This document shows, in pieces, positions 7,411-16,206 of a DNA stretch of 41,158 bases. Source of the DNA: Muribaculaceae bacterium (GTDB taxonomy: Bacteria; Bacteroidota; Bacteroidia; Bacteroidales; Muribaculaceae); assembly GCA_017621225.1 (NCBI GenBank), contig JAGATN010000031.1:1-41158 (forward strand). The letters run 5' to 3'. The position numbers and the translations under genes were made by a program. How positions within the stretch are numbered: position 1 is the stretch's first letter; each line of letters starts with the position of its first letter. The notes under the pieces were generated by a model. That model was not told the DNA's origin, ran no database searches, and worked only from the letters and a program-made list of their open reading frames with translations.

Positions 7411-8652
7411 TTACCAGCCACCCGAAGCGCCGCCGCCTCCGGTCATGCCGCCGCCAAAGCTGCCGCCGGAGAATCCACCTCCGCCGCCTCCGCCGCCTCC
7501 GATTATCGGCACAATGACAGGCGTGGGCAATTTGGGTATGTTGTATGGCTTGTTGATCTGATTGCCGCAATTTCGACAACGGTATATCTTAACGCCCTTC
7601 CCGGCGTGCGACTCCGTAGGATTCACTATCCGGCGATCGCCTACCAAAGTGCAAGCGCGCGCGCCACAAGCCGGACACACGGTGTACGACGAAGCCTTGT
7701 TGATAAACGGTATGACATCTTTTTCATGGCACTGCGGGCAAAGCCACACGTCATAGTCTATCGAATTCAGCCGTTCCTCGAGATCCTGCGCGGGGGTAAG
7801 ATAGTCGTTATCGTGCTTTTCATCGAGCTTCACCATGGCATGGTGACAGTTAGGACATTTGCGCTTTTTGTTGCGTATGCGTCTCATAACCAACAAAAGC
7901 AGCAGAAAAGCAGGCAACGGCATACCCAATCCGGCAAAGGAGAGAAACAAACCGGGAGCCTTCAGCCGGTCGAGCTTGTTGTAACGATTGAACTCATCCT
8001 CCTTGCGCGTCTTGAAAACGCTCAGCAACACCAACAACAGATATGCAACAGCCACTACGGCGCAAATGTCAAGATATATTTTGAATCCGTCAACGCCATC
8101 TCTTTTCAGCACGTCGTTTTCATACTTCGATTTAACTTCGGCCGCCGCGTCGGGATTGCTTATCATCTCACATACGCGCGCCACCGCCTTCAGCGTTCCG
8201 GCATCATAATCGCCATTTCGATAATGAGGGGCCATGTCGTCACGTATTATGCGGCCGCACACAATGTCGAGCATCACGCCTTCGAGTCCGTATCCGGTTC
8301 GCAGCACGGCTCTCCGCTTGTCACGCACTATCAGCATCAGCATGCCATTGTCGTTATCCGACTTTCCGATGCCCCATTTTTCATACAGCTTCGTTGCAAA
8401 TCCGTCGATGTCGTCGGTGTCAATGTCGTCGACCGCCACCACTACGAATTCAGAAGAAGTGGCATCCCACAGACGGCCAATCATCTCATCCATCGACCTC
8501 ACAGCCGCATCCGAAAGCGCACCGTCGGGGTTCGACACATATCGGTTGCGGTCGGCAGTATGCACGTTGGGAATATCAGCTACCGAATGCGCCGCCATCA
8601 AAGGCAACACGCATCCCAGCAAAATCAAGTATATAAAAACATATCGTCTCAT
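7411..8652 (-). CDS. TPM-domain (YgcG/TPM_phosphatase) membrane protein with zinc ribbons and Gly-rich tail
   Basis: The 413-residue protein has a signal peptide (about 1-21, ending LMAAHS), then a TPM domain (about 25-165) with the family pattern NPDGALSD, GIGKSDNDNGMLMLIV and RTGYGLEG. Two membrane helices follow (about 190-212 and 232-256). The part after them has two CxxC pairs (CPNC and CPQC, about 265-325), then another two (CPACG and CRNCG, about 330-370), so two zinc ribbons are likely. The last ~30 residues are almost only Gly and Ser (a run of nine Gly, then FSGGSFGGGM). TPM proteins of this type have been linked to membrane protein quality control and photosystem repair in other organisms; the role here is unknown. 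It is probably the first gene of the TPM-DUF4491-hypB operon. Confidence 0.85.
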   Translation of the reverse strand: MRRYVFIYLILLGCVLPLMAAHSVADIPNVHTADRNRYVSNPDGALSDAAVRSMDEMIGRLWDATSSEFVVVAVDDIDTDDIDGFATKLYEKWGIGKSDNDNGMLMLIVRDKRRAVLRTGYGLEGVMLDIVCGRIIRDDMAPHYRNGDYDAGTLKAVARVCEMISNPDAAAEVKSKYENDVLKRDGVDGFKIYLDICAVVAVAYLLLVLLSVFKTRKEDEFNRYNKLDRLKAPGLFLSFAGLGMPLPAFLLLLLVMRRIRNKKRKCPNCHHAMVKLDEKHDNDYLTPAQDLEERLNSIDYDVWLCPQCHEKDVIPFINKASSYTVCPACGARACTLVGDRRIVNPTESHAGKGVKIYRCRNCGNQINKPYNIPKLPTPVIVPIIGGGGGGGGGFSGGSFGGGMTGGGGASGGW

Positions 8653-8760
8653 ATCAACAAAGTTACAAACTTACGCGGTAATTGCGCGCATTTTTGCAGA
8701 ATATTAATGAATAATTTGTAATTTTACCCTTCTAAACATTCAACAACCAAATCATACAAC

Positions 8761-8788
8761 AGTTGATTGGAAATAGTTGATTGGAAAT
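8761..8788 (+). repeat. Perfect 14-bp tandem repeat upstream of the AsmA-like gene
   Basis: AGTTGATTGGAAAT occurs twice in a row (8761-8774, 8775-8788), about 73 bp before the AsmA-like ATG and between divergent genes. Spacing and position would suit a regulator binding site. No TAnnTTTG box at the right distance was found for the + gene, so the promoter itself is not assigned. Confidence 0.6.
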
Positions 8789-8860
8789 TTAATTTTACGA
8801 AAAGCGAACAATACGGCACAATAACGTATTTGTAACTTATACAACAGCAAACGTCGCACA

Positions 8861-11800
8861 ATGGAAACCAAGACACCCAATCAAGACAACGCCAATGACG
8901 AAACGCCGCGTAAGCCAAGCTTATGGTGGCGTCCCATAAAGTGGATATTGCTGACTTTCGCATCAATATTGCTGATTCTTGGAATAGCCATTTCAATAGT
9001 GCTATGGCTGCTCACCCCCGAAAAGCTTACGCCGATGGTATCGAGGTATTCGAGCGACTACGTAAACGCCGAGATAAATGCCTCGCGCGTGGAACTGTCG
9101 TTTTGGTCGACATTTCCGAGAATACAGCTCGACATAGACAACCTCGAAGTTACGAGCCACTCGCTCGACAGCCTTACCACCGACGAGCGGGCCAAACTGC
9201 CTGCTTATGCCGACACCCTGGCCACCGTGAAGCGCTTTTCGGGTGGCATAAATCTGTGGGCCTTGATGTCAGGCGAAATAATGCTGTATAACGTTGAGCT
9301 CGAATCGCCAAACATAAATCTGGTGAAATACGACGACAAGCACACAAACTTCGACATAGTGCCCGAATCGGAGTCGACAAGCGACTCCACCTACATACCA
9401 TCCATATCGATAAACCGCTTCTCAATAAACGATGGCTCGAGAATACGCTTCTACTCCTACGCCGACACCATTGATGCCGCGATAAGCCTCGCATCAACGC
9501 ACATAAACGGCACCAAAGCGCCGATGTATCACCTAAACGCCTCGGGCAAGGGCAATGCACAGATGGCATCGCTATTCACACTGCCCGACATAAAATTCGG
9601 TTTCGACGGAGGCATAAAATGGGATCCGCAAACGCCCGACCGATTGAAAATTGACAATTTCACATTGGGCTTAAACGACGTAACATTAAAATTCGGCACC
9701 GACATTTCGTTTAAAAATCAACTCGTGATGCATGACTTCACTCTTTACGGAGCAGACATCAACATCAACGACGTGATTGAAATAATACCGGAACAATACC
9801 GAGGCGAATTAAGCAAAATAGAGTCAGATCTTAACGTAGGACTGTCGATAGAATTACTCAAAAAATACGAGCCCGCATCCGATTCAATACCGTCATTCAA
9901 GGTAGGACTCGACATATTAAACGGCTCCCTGGCATACGAAAACCTGTCGCTGCGCGAAATAAAGGGCAGCATCGATGCCATAATAAAAGGGAACGCCCTC
10001 GACGAGTCAACATTCAACATACATGACCTCAACATAAAAGGGCGTAGCGTCGAAGCCTTCATATCGGGGTCGGCTTCAAACCTGATTAGCGACCCGCATA
10101 TCGACGGCGTGTTCAAAGGCTATTTAAACCTAAACGCATTGCCCAAAAGAGTTTGGCGAAAATCGCCAGTCATAGCAAAAGGGAGCATCAGCGGAAATTC
10201 AAAATTCAATTTCAAGATGTCGGATCTAACGGCAAAGCGCGCCCACTTCATAAAAGCTTCCGGCAACCTTACGCTCAGCAACCTCACCATAAATGCCGTT
10301 GACTCATCAATGCATTTCTACACCCACAAAGCATCGTTAAGCCTCGGAACCAACAAAACCATAAGGCTCGACAGCATCAAAGCCGACTCACTGCTCATGG
10401 CAACCATACAGGTCGACACCACCTCGATAACGTCGGGCGGCATACGATTACACGCCAAAAATCTGCGAATGGGGGCTGCGGCAAAGAATGCATCGGCATT
10501 CGACACCACGAAAATCAATCCCATAGGCGCATCGATAAAAGTGTCGTTCCTAACCCTGCGCTCAGACAGCGACTCGACAAGGATACTGCTACGCAACTCG
10601 GCTATAAAAGCCTCCTTGCAGCGATATAAAAACGAATCGCGCACTCCACTGCTCACGCTCGGCATCGGGTCGGAGCGCGCCATGCTATTGTCGCCCATGC
10701 TCAGGGTCACGCTCGGCGATGCCGAATCAAGCATAAAAATGCATCTGCAAAAGCGCCCCGAAATGAGCAAGCGGCTTTCAGCCTGCTTTGACTCGCTAAC
10801 GGCCCTATACCCACATCTGAGGCCCGATTCGGTCTACAACATGGCATTGTCGACCATGGCGCAATACCGAATGAACGGGCGCAGAGACTCCCTGAGCGTT
10901 CGCCGGCCGCGCGAGAACCGACGCGAAAACATAGAGTTGGTTTCCGACCAATCCATCAAATCCATGCTTCGGTGGTGGAAAGCCGAAGGCTCCGTGAAAG
11001 CCAAGTCGGCGCGCCTGTTCACACCTTACTTCCCGGTGCGCAACTCAATCGACAATCTGAACGTAAACTTCTCGACCGACAGCGTGTCGGTAGCCGACAC
11101 CGAAATACGCATAGGCAAGAGCGACTTCCTGGTCAACGGGCACATATCGAACATATCAAAGGCCATAACATCGCGCCGAGGCACCCCCCTCAACATCGAC
11201 TTCGACATTCAGTCCGACACGATCGACCTGAACCAAATAACCTCTACGGTGATGATCGGATCGGCATATGCCGACCGCAAAGTGAAGCTGTCAGACACCA
11301 TCGACACCATCAGCGATGAAAGCATGCACCAACAAATGGTCACTCAGGTCGTCGACACGACACAAAAGTCGGCATTCATAGTGCCGTCAAACATTTCGGG
11401 CCAGTTAAAAATCAATGCCGAGAATCTGCTATATGCCGACATATGGTTTCAACGCATAGCCGGATTGGTGGCTATACATGACGGAGCCATAAACCTCGAC
11501 CACCTGCGCGGATACACCCCGATGGGCTCCATGGACATAACGGCACTCTATTCGGCACCCACGCGCAACGACCTCAAGGTAGCGGCCGGAATAGTGGTAC
11601 GGAAGCTGAGGATACATCAATTCCTGCGCATGATGCCCGAAATCGACTCTATATTACCCCTGCTCAACGACGTAAAGGGCATCATAACGGCCGAAGCAGC
11701 CATGACCTCCGACCTCGACTCGATGATGAACTTGAAATTCCACACTCTCAACATGGCTCTGAAGCTGAGCGGCGACAGCCTCGTGCTCGTCGATAGCGAT

Positions 11801-12376
11801 ACGTTCAGAAAAATGGCCAAATGGCTAATGTTGAAGCACAAAGACCGCAATATGATAGATCATATGGCCGTGGAGCTAATGATACGCGACTCGAAGCTCG
11901 ATCTGTTTCCGTTCGTTTTCGACATGGACCGATACCGATTTGGCGTAAGCGGCGGCAACGACTTGAACTTCAACTACAATTACCATATAGCAGTGCTCAA
12001 GTCGCCGCTACCGTTCAAATTCGGCATAACGATAAAAGGGAAGCCCGGCGACATGAAGGTGCGACTCGGCAAAGCGCGCTTCAACGAAAATGCCATAGCC
12101 TCGCAACGCGAACTCACCGACACGGCCCGAATAAACCTGCTGAGCGAAATAAAACGCGTATTCCAGTTCGGAGTGCAAAGCGGACGGCATACCAAACTCA
12201 TGCTTTCGGAGCCAAAAGTAAACGATGCCGAATTCTCGGTATCCGACACTCTCACGCATGCCGACTCGCTGATGTTCATTCAGCAGGGTGTGATAGAAGC
12301 CCCGCCGGGATTCGTAATGCCCGACGACGAATCGAAGGCAACCGAAAAGAAATCGTCGAAAAAACAGAAAAAGTAG
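8861..12376 (+). CDS. AsmA-like family protein (AsmA/TamB-like envelope protein)
   Basis: A 1171-residue protein with a short cytoplasmic N-terminus (to about 26), one membrane anchor (about 27-52, KWILLTFASILLILGIAISIV) and a very long periplasmic part rich in alternating beta-strand and Asp/Ser patterns. The start of the periplasmic part (VNAEINASRVELSFWSTFPRIQLDIDNLEV) is the AsmA N-terminal signature, and the C-terminal region around SPLPFKFGITIKGKPGDMKVRLGKARF matches the AsmA C-terminal domain. Family members form long grooves thought to carry phospholipid between inner and outer membranes. The last residues are a lysine-rich tail (EKKSSKKQKK). It starts a + strand run with the HAD and aroB genes at gaps of 19 and 33 bp. 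Confidence 0.85.
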   Translation: METKTPNQDNANDETPRKPSLWWRPIKWILLTFASILLILGIAISIVLWLLTPEKLTPMVSRYSSDYVNAEINASRVELSFWSTFPRIQLDIDNLEVTSHSLDSLTTDERAKLPAYADTLATVKRFSGGINLWALMSGEIMLYNVELESPNINLVKYDDKHTNFDIVPESESTSDSTYIPSISINRFSINDGSRIRFYSYADTIDAAISLASTHINGTKAPMYHLNASGKGNAQMASLFTLPDIKFGFDGGIKWDPQTPDRLKIDNFTLGLNDVTLKFGTDISFKNQLVMHDFTLYGADININDVIEIIPEQYRGELSKIESDLNVGLSIELLKKYEPASDSIPSFKVGLDILNGSLAYENLSLREIKGSIDAIIKGNALDESTFNIHDLNIKGRSVEAFISGSASNLISDPHIDGVFKGYLNLNALPKRVWRKSPVIAKGSISGNSKFNFKMSDLTAKRAHFIKASGNLTLSNLTINAVDSSMHFYTHKASLSLGTNKTIRLDSIKADSLLMATIQVDTTSITSGGIRLHAKNLRMGAAAKNASAFDTTKINPIGASIKVSFLTLRSDSDSTRILLRNSAIKASLQRYKNESRTPLLTLGIGSERAMLLSPMLRVTLGDAESSIKMHLQKRPEMSKRLSACFDSLTALYPHLRPDSVYNMALSTMAQYRMNGRRDSLSVRRPRENRRENIELVSDQSIKSMLRWWKAEGSVKAKSARLFTPYFPVRNSIDNLNVNFSTDSVSVADTEIRIGKSDFLVNGHISNISKAITSRRGTPLNIDFDIQSDTIDLNQITSTVMIGSAYADRKVKLSDTIDTISDESMHQQMVTQVVDTTQKSAFIVPSNISGQLKINAENLLYADIWFQRIAGLVAIHDGAINLDHLRGYTPMGSMDITALYSAPTRNDLKVAAGIVVRKLRIHQFLRMMPEIDSILPLLNDVKGIITAEAAMTSDLDSMMNLKFHTLNMALKLSGDSLVLVDSDTFRKMAKWLMLKHKDRNMIDHMAVELMIRDSKLDLFPFVFDMDRYRFGVSGGNDLNFNYNYHIAVLKSPLPFKFGITIKGKPGDMKVRLGKARFNENAIASQRELTDTARINLLSEIKRVFQFGVQSGRHTKLMLSEPKVNDAEFSVSDTLTHADSLMFIQQGVIEAPPGFVMPDDESKATEKKSSKKQKK

Positions 12377-12395
12377 CTAAAACCAACAGATAACG

Positions 12396-13145
12396 ATGTA
12401 CAGTGCATACATTCAGCGCTTTCTTGCGCAACACAACTACATAAACGTTACCCCGCGCGCCGCGTTGATCGACATGGATGGCACCCTATACGATTCAATG
12501 CCATTCCATGCCGACGCATGGCACAAAGTAATATCCGATGCAGGCATCGACATTGACCGCGATGAATTTTTCAGGTTCGAAGGCCGCACGGCCGCATCGA
12601 CCATCAACATCATATTTCAGCGCACTTATGGCCGTGACGCCACTCCCGAGGAGATAGAACGGATATACGAACAGAAATGCCATTACTTTTCGTCGACGGC
12701 CAATCCGCAACCGATGCCGGGCGCGAAGGACATGCTCGACTTCATAAAAAGCATCGGCATGACCGAAGTGCTGGTAACCGGCTCCGGACAAAATTCGCTG
12801 CTAAGCCGTCTGGACTCCGACTTTCCCGGCATATTCACGCCGGAAATGAGAGTGACGTCGCGCGACGTAAAGCATGGCAAGCCCAACCCGGAGCCATTCA
12901 TAATGGCGATGAAAAAAGCCGGAGTGGCACCCAATCAATCGATAGTGATAGAAAATGCGCCTCTCGGAGTGGAGGCCGGCAATGCCGCAGGAGCCTTTAC
13001 AATCGGTGTCACCACCGGGCCGTTGCGCCGCTCCGAACTCGAAGATGCGGGAGCGGCAATAGTGTTCGACTCAATGGTCGAGTGCGCCGAGCAGCTTCCG
13101 GTGCTGATATATTCGCTCATAACCACGAGCAACAACTTCAATTAA
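12396..13145 (+). CDS. HAD-superfamily phosphatase, beta-phosphoglucomutase-like subgroup
   Basis: A 249-residue cytoplasmic hydrolase. Motif I is DMDGT (D26 nucleophile, D28 acid/base), motif II is VTGSGQ, motif III the lysine in GKPNPEPF, and motif IV reads ENAPLGVEAG, where the usual second acid is replaced by Asn while the Glu remains. A helical cap (about 40-110) lies after motif I, as in subfamily I enzymes such as phosphoglycolate phosphatase and beta-phosphoglucomutase. The substrate cannot be read from sequence. It sits between the AsmA-like gene and aroB with short gaps, so probably shares their transcript. Confidence 0.85.
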   Translation: MYSAYIQRFLAQHNYINVTPRAALIDMDGTLYDSMPFHADAWHKVISDAGIDIDRDEFFRFEGRTAASTINIIFQRTYGRDATPEEIERIYEQKCHYFSSTANPQPMPGAKDMLDFIKSIGMTEVLVTGSGQNSLLSRLDSDFPGIFTPEMRVTSRDVKHGKPNPEPFIMAMKKAGVAPNQSIVIENAPLGVEAGNAAGAFTIGVTTGPLRRSELEDAGAAIVFDSMVECAEQLPVLIYSLITTSNNFN

Positions 13146-13178
13146 ACAGTCCCCAAAACCCCAGAATCAAAACATACG

Positions 13179-14246
13179 ATGGCCAATCAAAAACTAATAT
13201 TCACCAACTCACCGGCCGAAGCCATCGACCGCTATATCAACGAGATAAATCCGCCTCAGATATTCGTACTGACCGACTCAAACACTTCGCGACTCGTATA
13301 TCCGAGAATCGCCGAAAAGTCGAGACACCTGAAAAAGGCTTGCGAAATAACCATAGGGGCCGGCGATGTCAACAAATCGCTCGAATCGTTGGCATCGATA
13401 TGGTCGGCACTCGGCAACAATGGAGGCACACGCCGTTCGCTCATGATAAACGCGGGTGGAGGCGTGATAACCGACATAGGCGGATTTGCAGCCGCCACCT
13501 TCAAGCGTGGAATACGGTTCATCAACGTCCCGACGACGCTACTGTCGGCCGTCGATGCCGCCGTGGGCGGAAAGACGGGCATAAACTTCAACGGCCTGAA
13601 AAACGAGATAGGCGTGTTTCGCGAAGCCGATGCCGTGATAATATCCACCTGCTACTACGACACGTTGCCGCAAACCGAACTGCGCTCGGGATATGCCGAA
13701 ATGCTCAAGCACGGACTGATATCGGATCGCGCCACATTCGAGGAGCTACTGCAATTCGACATAGCCGAAGCCAATGCCGAGCCGCTGCTTGCCCTGCTCG
13801 AAAAAAACGTGATGGTGAAGAAGCGCATAGTGGAGGAAGACCCGCTGGAGCATGGATTGCGGCGCGCCCTTAACCTCGGCCACACTCCGGCGCACGCATT
13901 CGAGTCATGGGCCATGGCCAAAGGGAAGCCGGTGCCTCACGGATATGCCGTGGCGTGGGGATTGGTGGTCGACCTGATACTATCGCATATGTCGCTCGGA
14001 TTCCCATCCGGCGATTTGCACAAGGTAGCAACGTTCGTCGAGCGCAATTACGGCCCCATCGGCATCACGTGCAATGACTATCCGCAGCTGCTGGAATACA
14101 TGCGTCATGACAAAAAGAACGCCTCGGTCAACGAAATAACGTTCTCGCTGCTCGAGGCGCCCGGTAAGGTAAAATTGGGTCATACGGCTACGCCCGACGA
14201 AATAAGCGTGGCGCTCGACATATTCAGAGACCTAATGCACATATGA
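13179..14246 (+). CDS. aroB: 3-dehydroquinate synthase
   Basis: Second step of the shikimate pathway: DAHP to 3-dehydroquinate, using NAD and a divalent metal. The 355-residue protein shows the nucleotide loop GGGVITDIGGFAAATFKRG (about 93-111), VPTTLLSAVDAAVGGKTG (117-134), the metal/substrate region LRSGYAEMLKHG (168-179) and NLGHTPAHAFES, where the usual GH before A is AH. The DKKN motif near the C-terminus is present. All main catalytic elements are visible, so it should be active. It is the last gene of the AsmA-HAD-aroB run and converges with hflX, 19 bp away. Confidence 0.95.
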   Translation: MANQKLIFTNSPAEAIDRYINEINPPQIFVLTDSNTSRLVYPRIAEKSRHLKKACEITIGAGDVNKSLESLASIWSALGNNGGTRRSLMINAGGGVITDIGGFAAATFKRGIRFINVPTTLLSAVDAAVGGKTGINFNGLKNEIGVFREADAVIISTCYYDTLPQTELRSGYAEMLKHGLISDRATFEELLQFDIAEANAEPLLALLEKNVMVKKRIVEEDPLEHGLRRALNLGHTPAHAFESWAMAKGKPVPHGYAVAWGLVVDLILSHMSLGFPSGDLHKVATFVERNYGPIGITCNDYPQLLEYMRHDKKNASVNEITFSLLEAPGKVKLGHTATPDEISVALDIFRDLMHI

Positions 14247-14253
14247 TCGGAGG

Positions 14254-14277
14254 TTCGGAGCGCAATCACGCTTCGAA
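14254..14277. terminator. Possible bidirectional hairpin between aroB and hflX
   Basis: TTCGGAGCG (14254-14262) pairs with CGCTTCGAA (14269-14277) through nine pairs including one G-T, with a 6-nt loop. It overlaps the last codons of hflX. No T-tract follows, so the assignment as terminator rests on position between convergent genes. Confidence 0.35.
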
Positions 14278-15492
14278 ATCCGATTCATCGTACTTCGTGA
14301 ACAGAAAATCGTTGTAAGGAAACCGCGACAAATGCACGGCTTTTGCATGCTCGTATATCTTTTCTTTCAGCTCATCGATGTTGATGCCCTTCTTGGCCGA
14401 AATAAACACCACGTCGTCGCCCATACGGCTCATCCATGAAGCCTTCAGCTCGTCGAGCGAAATGTTTTCGCGGGTGCGCGGAGTCAGATCGTCGTCATCC
14501 TTGGGCTTGTAGCAGAACGCATCAACCTTGTTAAACACCATTATCATGGGCTTGTCGGAGCTGCCGCACACTTCGGCAAGGGTGCGATTGACCACCTCTA
14601 TCTGCTCCTCGAAGTTAGGATGCGAAATGTCGACCACATGGAGCAGTATGTCGGCTTCGCGCACTTCGTCGAGCGTGGATTTGAACGACTCCACCAGATG
14701 CGTCGGAAGCTTGCGTATGAATCCCACCGTATCGGTGAGCAAAAACGGCAGATTGTCAATTATCACCTTACGCACGGTAGTGTCGAGAGTGGCAAACAGC
14801 TTGTTTTCGGCAAATACGTCGCTCTTGCTCAACACGTTCATAAGAGTCGACTTACCGACGTTGGTGTATCCCACCAACGCCACTCGCGTAAGCTTGCCGC
14901 GATTTTTGCGCTGCAACGACTTCTGGCGGTCGATGTTTTTCAACTCCTCTTTCAGTCGCGATATTTTGTCGAGAATGATTCGTCGGTCGGTTTCGATCTG
15001 CGTTTCGCCCGGACCGCGCATGCCAATGCCGCCGCGCTGACGTTCGAGGTGCGTCCACATTCGGGTGAGTCGAGGCAACAGATACTGATATTGCGCAAGC
15101 TCCACCTGCGTTTTTGCATTGGCCGTTTGTGCACGTTTGGCGAAAATGTCCAATATTAGGCTCGTGCGATCGAGAATCTTCACCTTCAGTTCGCGCTCAA
15201 TGTTTGCCACCTGCTTCGAGCTGAGGTCGTCGTCGAATATCACCATTCCTATTTCATTTTCCTCCACAAACAGGCGTATCTCCTCAAGCTTTCCCTTCCC
15301 GACAAATGTGCGCGAGTCGGCACCGTTGAGACGTTGCAGAAACTTCTTCACGGTCACCGCGCCGGCCGTGTCGGCGAGAAAAGCGAGTTCGTCAAGATAT
15401 TCGTTAGCCTTCGCCTCATTTTGAGTTGGCGTAATCAATCCCACGAGCACCGCCCGCTCCGTTGACTCCTTATCGATTATAATATCCTTCAT
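14266..15492 (-). CDS. hflX: Ribosome-associated GTPase HflX
   Basis: HflX binds the 50S subunit and splits stalled ribosomes under stress. The 408-residue protein has the N-terminal HflX domain with FVGKGKLEEI (63-72) and DDDLSSKQVANIE, the linker motif GGIGMRGPGETQIETDRR (154-171), and the G domain: G1 GYTNVGKST (208-216), G2 ATLDTT, G3 DTVGF and G4 NKVD. A C-terminal domain follows. All signatures are intact. It lies 73 bp downstream of bcp on the same strand, so it may be co-transcribed with it; no separate TAnnTTTG box was found before it. Confidence 0.96.
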   Translation of the reverse strand: MKDIIIDKESTERAVLVGLITPTQNEAKANEYLDELAFLADTAGAVTVKKFLQRLNGADSRTFVGKGKLEEIRLFVEENEIGMVIFDDDLSSKQVANIERELKVKILDRTSLILDIFAKRAQTANAKTQVELAQYQYLLPRLTRMWTHLERQRGGIGMRGPGETQIETDRRIILDKISRLKEELKNIDRQKSLQRKNRGKLTRVALVGYTNVGKSTLMNVLSKSDVFAENKLFATLDTTVRKVIIDNLPFLLTDTVGFIRKLPTHLVESFKSTLDEVREADILLHVVDISHPNFEEQIEVVNRTLAEVCGSSDKPMIMVFNKVDAFCYKPKDDDDLTPRTRENISLDELKASWMSRMGDDVVFISAKKGINIDELKEKIYEHAKAVHLSRFPYNDFLFTKYDESDFEA

Positions 15493-15565
15493 GTAGTGTG
15501 TTTGTTTACCATTTATTAATTAACGCCCGAACGCCTGAAAAATATCCGACCGACAATTATTTGCA

Positions 15566-16018
15566 TCAGCCCACAATCTGTGCGGCGTGATTTTTGGTCT
15601 TTATCTCCTTAGACGATATGATGCGCTCTATCACCCCTTCGGGCGATATGATGAATGTGGTTCGAAACGTTCCCATGTATTTTCGGCCATACATCGACTT
15701 TTCGCCCCAAACGCCAAATTCTTCCACCAATTTATGATCTACATCGGGAATCAATGGAAATGGCAATGAATTTTTTGCTATGAACTTATTGTGCGAGTCG
15801 GCACCGTCGACGCTTACGCCTATCACCTGATATCCCTTGTCGAGAAGCTCTGCGTAATTGTCGCGCAAGTTGCAAGCCTGGGCAGTGCATCCCGACGTAT
15901 TGTCCTTCGGATAAAAATACAATGCAATGCTCTTTCCGGGATAGTTGCTGCGCCGCACTTCGGCGCCCGTTGAATCGACGCCCAGCAAATCGGGCACCTT
16001 AGATCCTATTGTCAACAT
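15566..16018 (-). CDS. bcp: Thioredoxin-dependent thiol peroxidase (Bcp/PrxQ-type peroxiredoxin)
   Basis: Reduces hydrogen peroxide and organic peroxides in the cytoplasm with electrons from thioredoxin. The 150-residue protein has the PrxQ active site YPKDNTSGCTAQACNLRD: C44 is the peroxidatic cysteine and C49 the resolving cysteine five residues later, typical of atypical 2-Cys enzymes. GVSVDGADSHNKF and TFIISPEGVI are also family motifs. Length is normal; the C-terminus ends shortly after NHAAQI. A structured leader (16073-16114) and a weak -7 box (16136-16143) lie upstream, facing the GH125 gene. Confidence 0.95.
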   Translation of the reverse strand: MLTIGSKVPDLLGVDSTGAEVRRSNYPGKSIALYFYPKDNTSGCTAQACNLRDNYAELLDKGYQVIGVSVDGADSHNKFIAKNSLPFPLIPDVDHKLVEEFGVWGEKSMYGRKYMGTFRTTFIISPEGVIERIISSKEIKTKNHAAQIVG

Positions 16019-16072
16019 AATTCTTCTGTTTTAACAATCTACTTTTTTACCTGTTATTGTCTGCTCGAAGCC

Positions 16073-16114
16073 TTGTAGCCCAAATAATCGAAATGCAAGT
16101 CGATGCGGCTACAA
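16073..16114 (-). promoter_or_regulatory. Nested hairpin in the bcp leader
   Basis: Outer arms TTGTAGCC (16073-16080) and GGCTACAA (16107-16114) are perfectly complementary, and inside them ATCGA (16087-16091) pairs with TCGAT (16100-16104). If bcp is transcribed from the box at 16136-16143, this structure sits about 55 nt upstream of the bcp start codon. It matches no riboswitch class I can name. Confidence 0.5.
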
Positions 16115-16135
16115 TGATTTTTTGCTTCAGCACCA

Positions 16136-16165
16136 CAAAAGTACGCAAATAAATTATTAAATTTG
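16136..16165. promoter_or_regulatory. Divergent -7 boxes for bcp (-) and the GH125 gene (+)
   Basis: On the - strand TACTTTTG (16143-16136) and on the + strand TAAATTTG (16158-16165) both fit TAnnTTTG. Neither has a TTG at the correct 19-nt spacing, so these are weak predictions supported mainly by location in the divergent intergenic region. Confidence 0.35.
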
Positions 16166-16206
16166 TAGACTATCAAATCTAAAAATTAACAAACCGCAAA
16201 AATTTT

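Noticed and set aside
8658-8673. Two TAnnTTTG boxes on the - strand just before the TPM-domain gene
   Set aside because: They lie 6-21 bp before the start codon with no TTG at the correct distance, so a promoter here cannot be supported from sequence alone.
7405-8721. Open frame of 438 codons opposite the TPM-domain gene
   Set aside because: The - strand protein has a signal peptide, a TPM domain, zinc ribbons and membrane helices; the + strand translation is His/Arg-rich with no motif.
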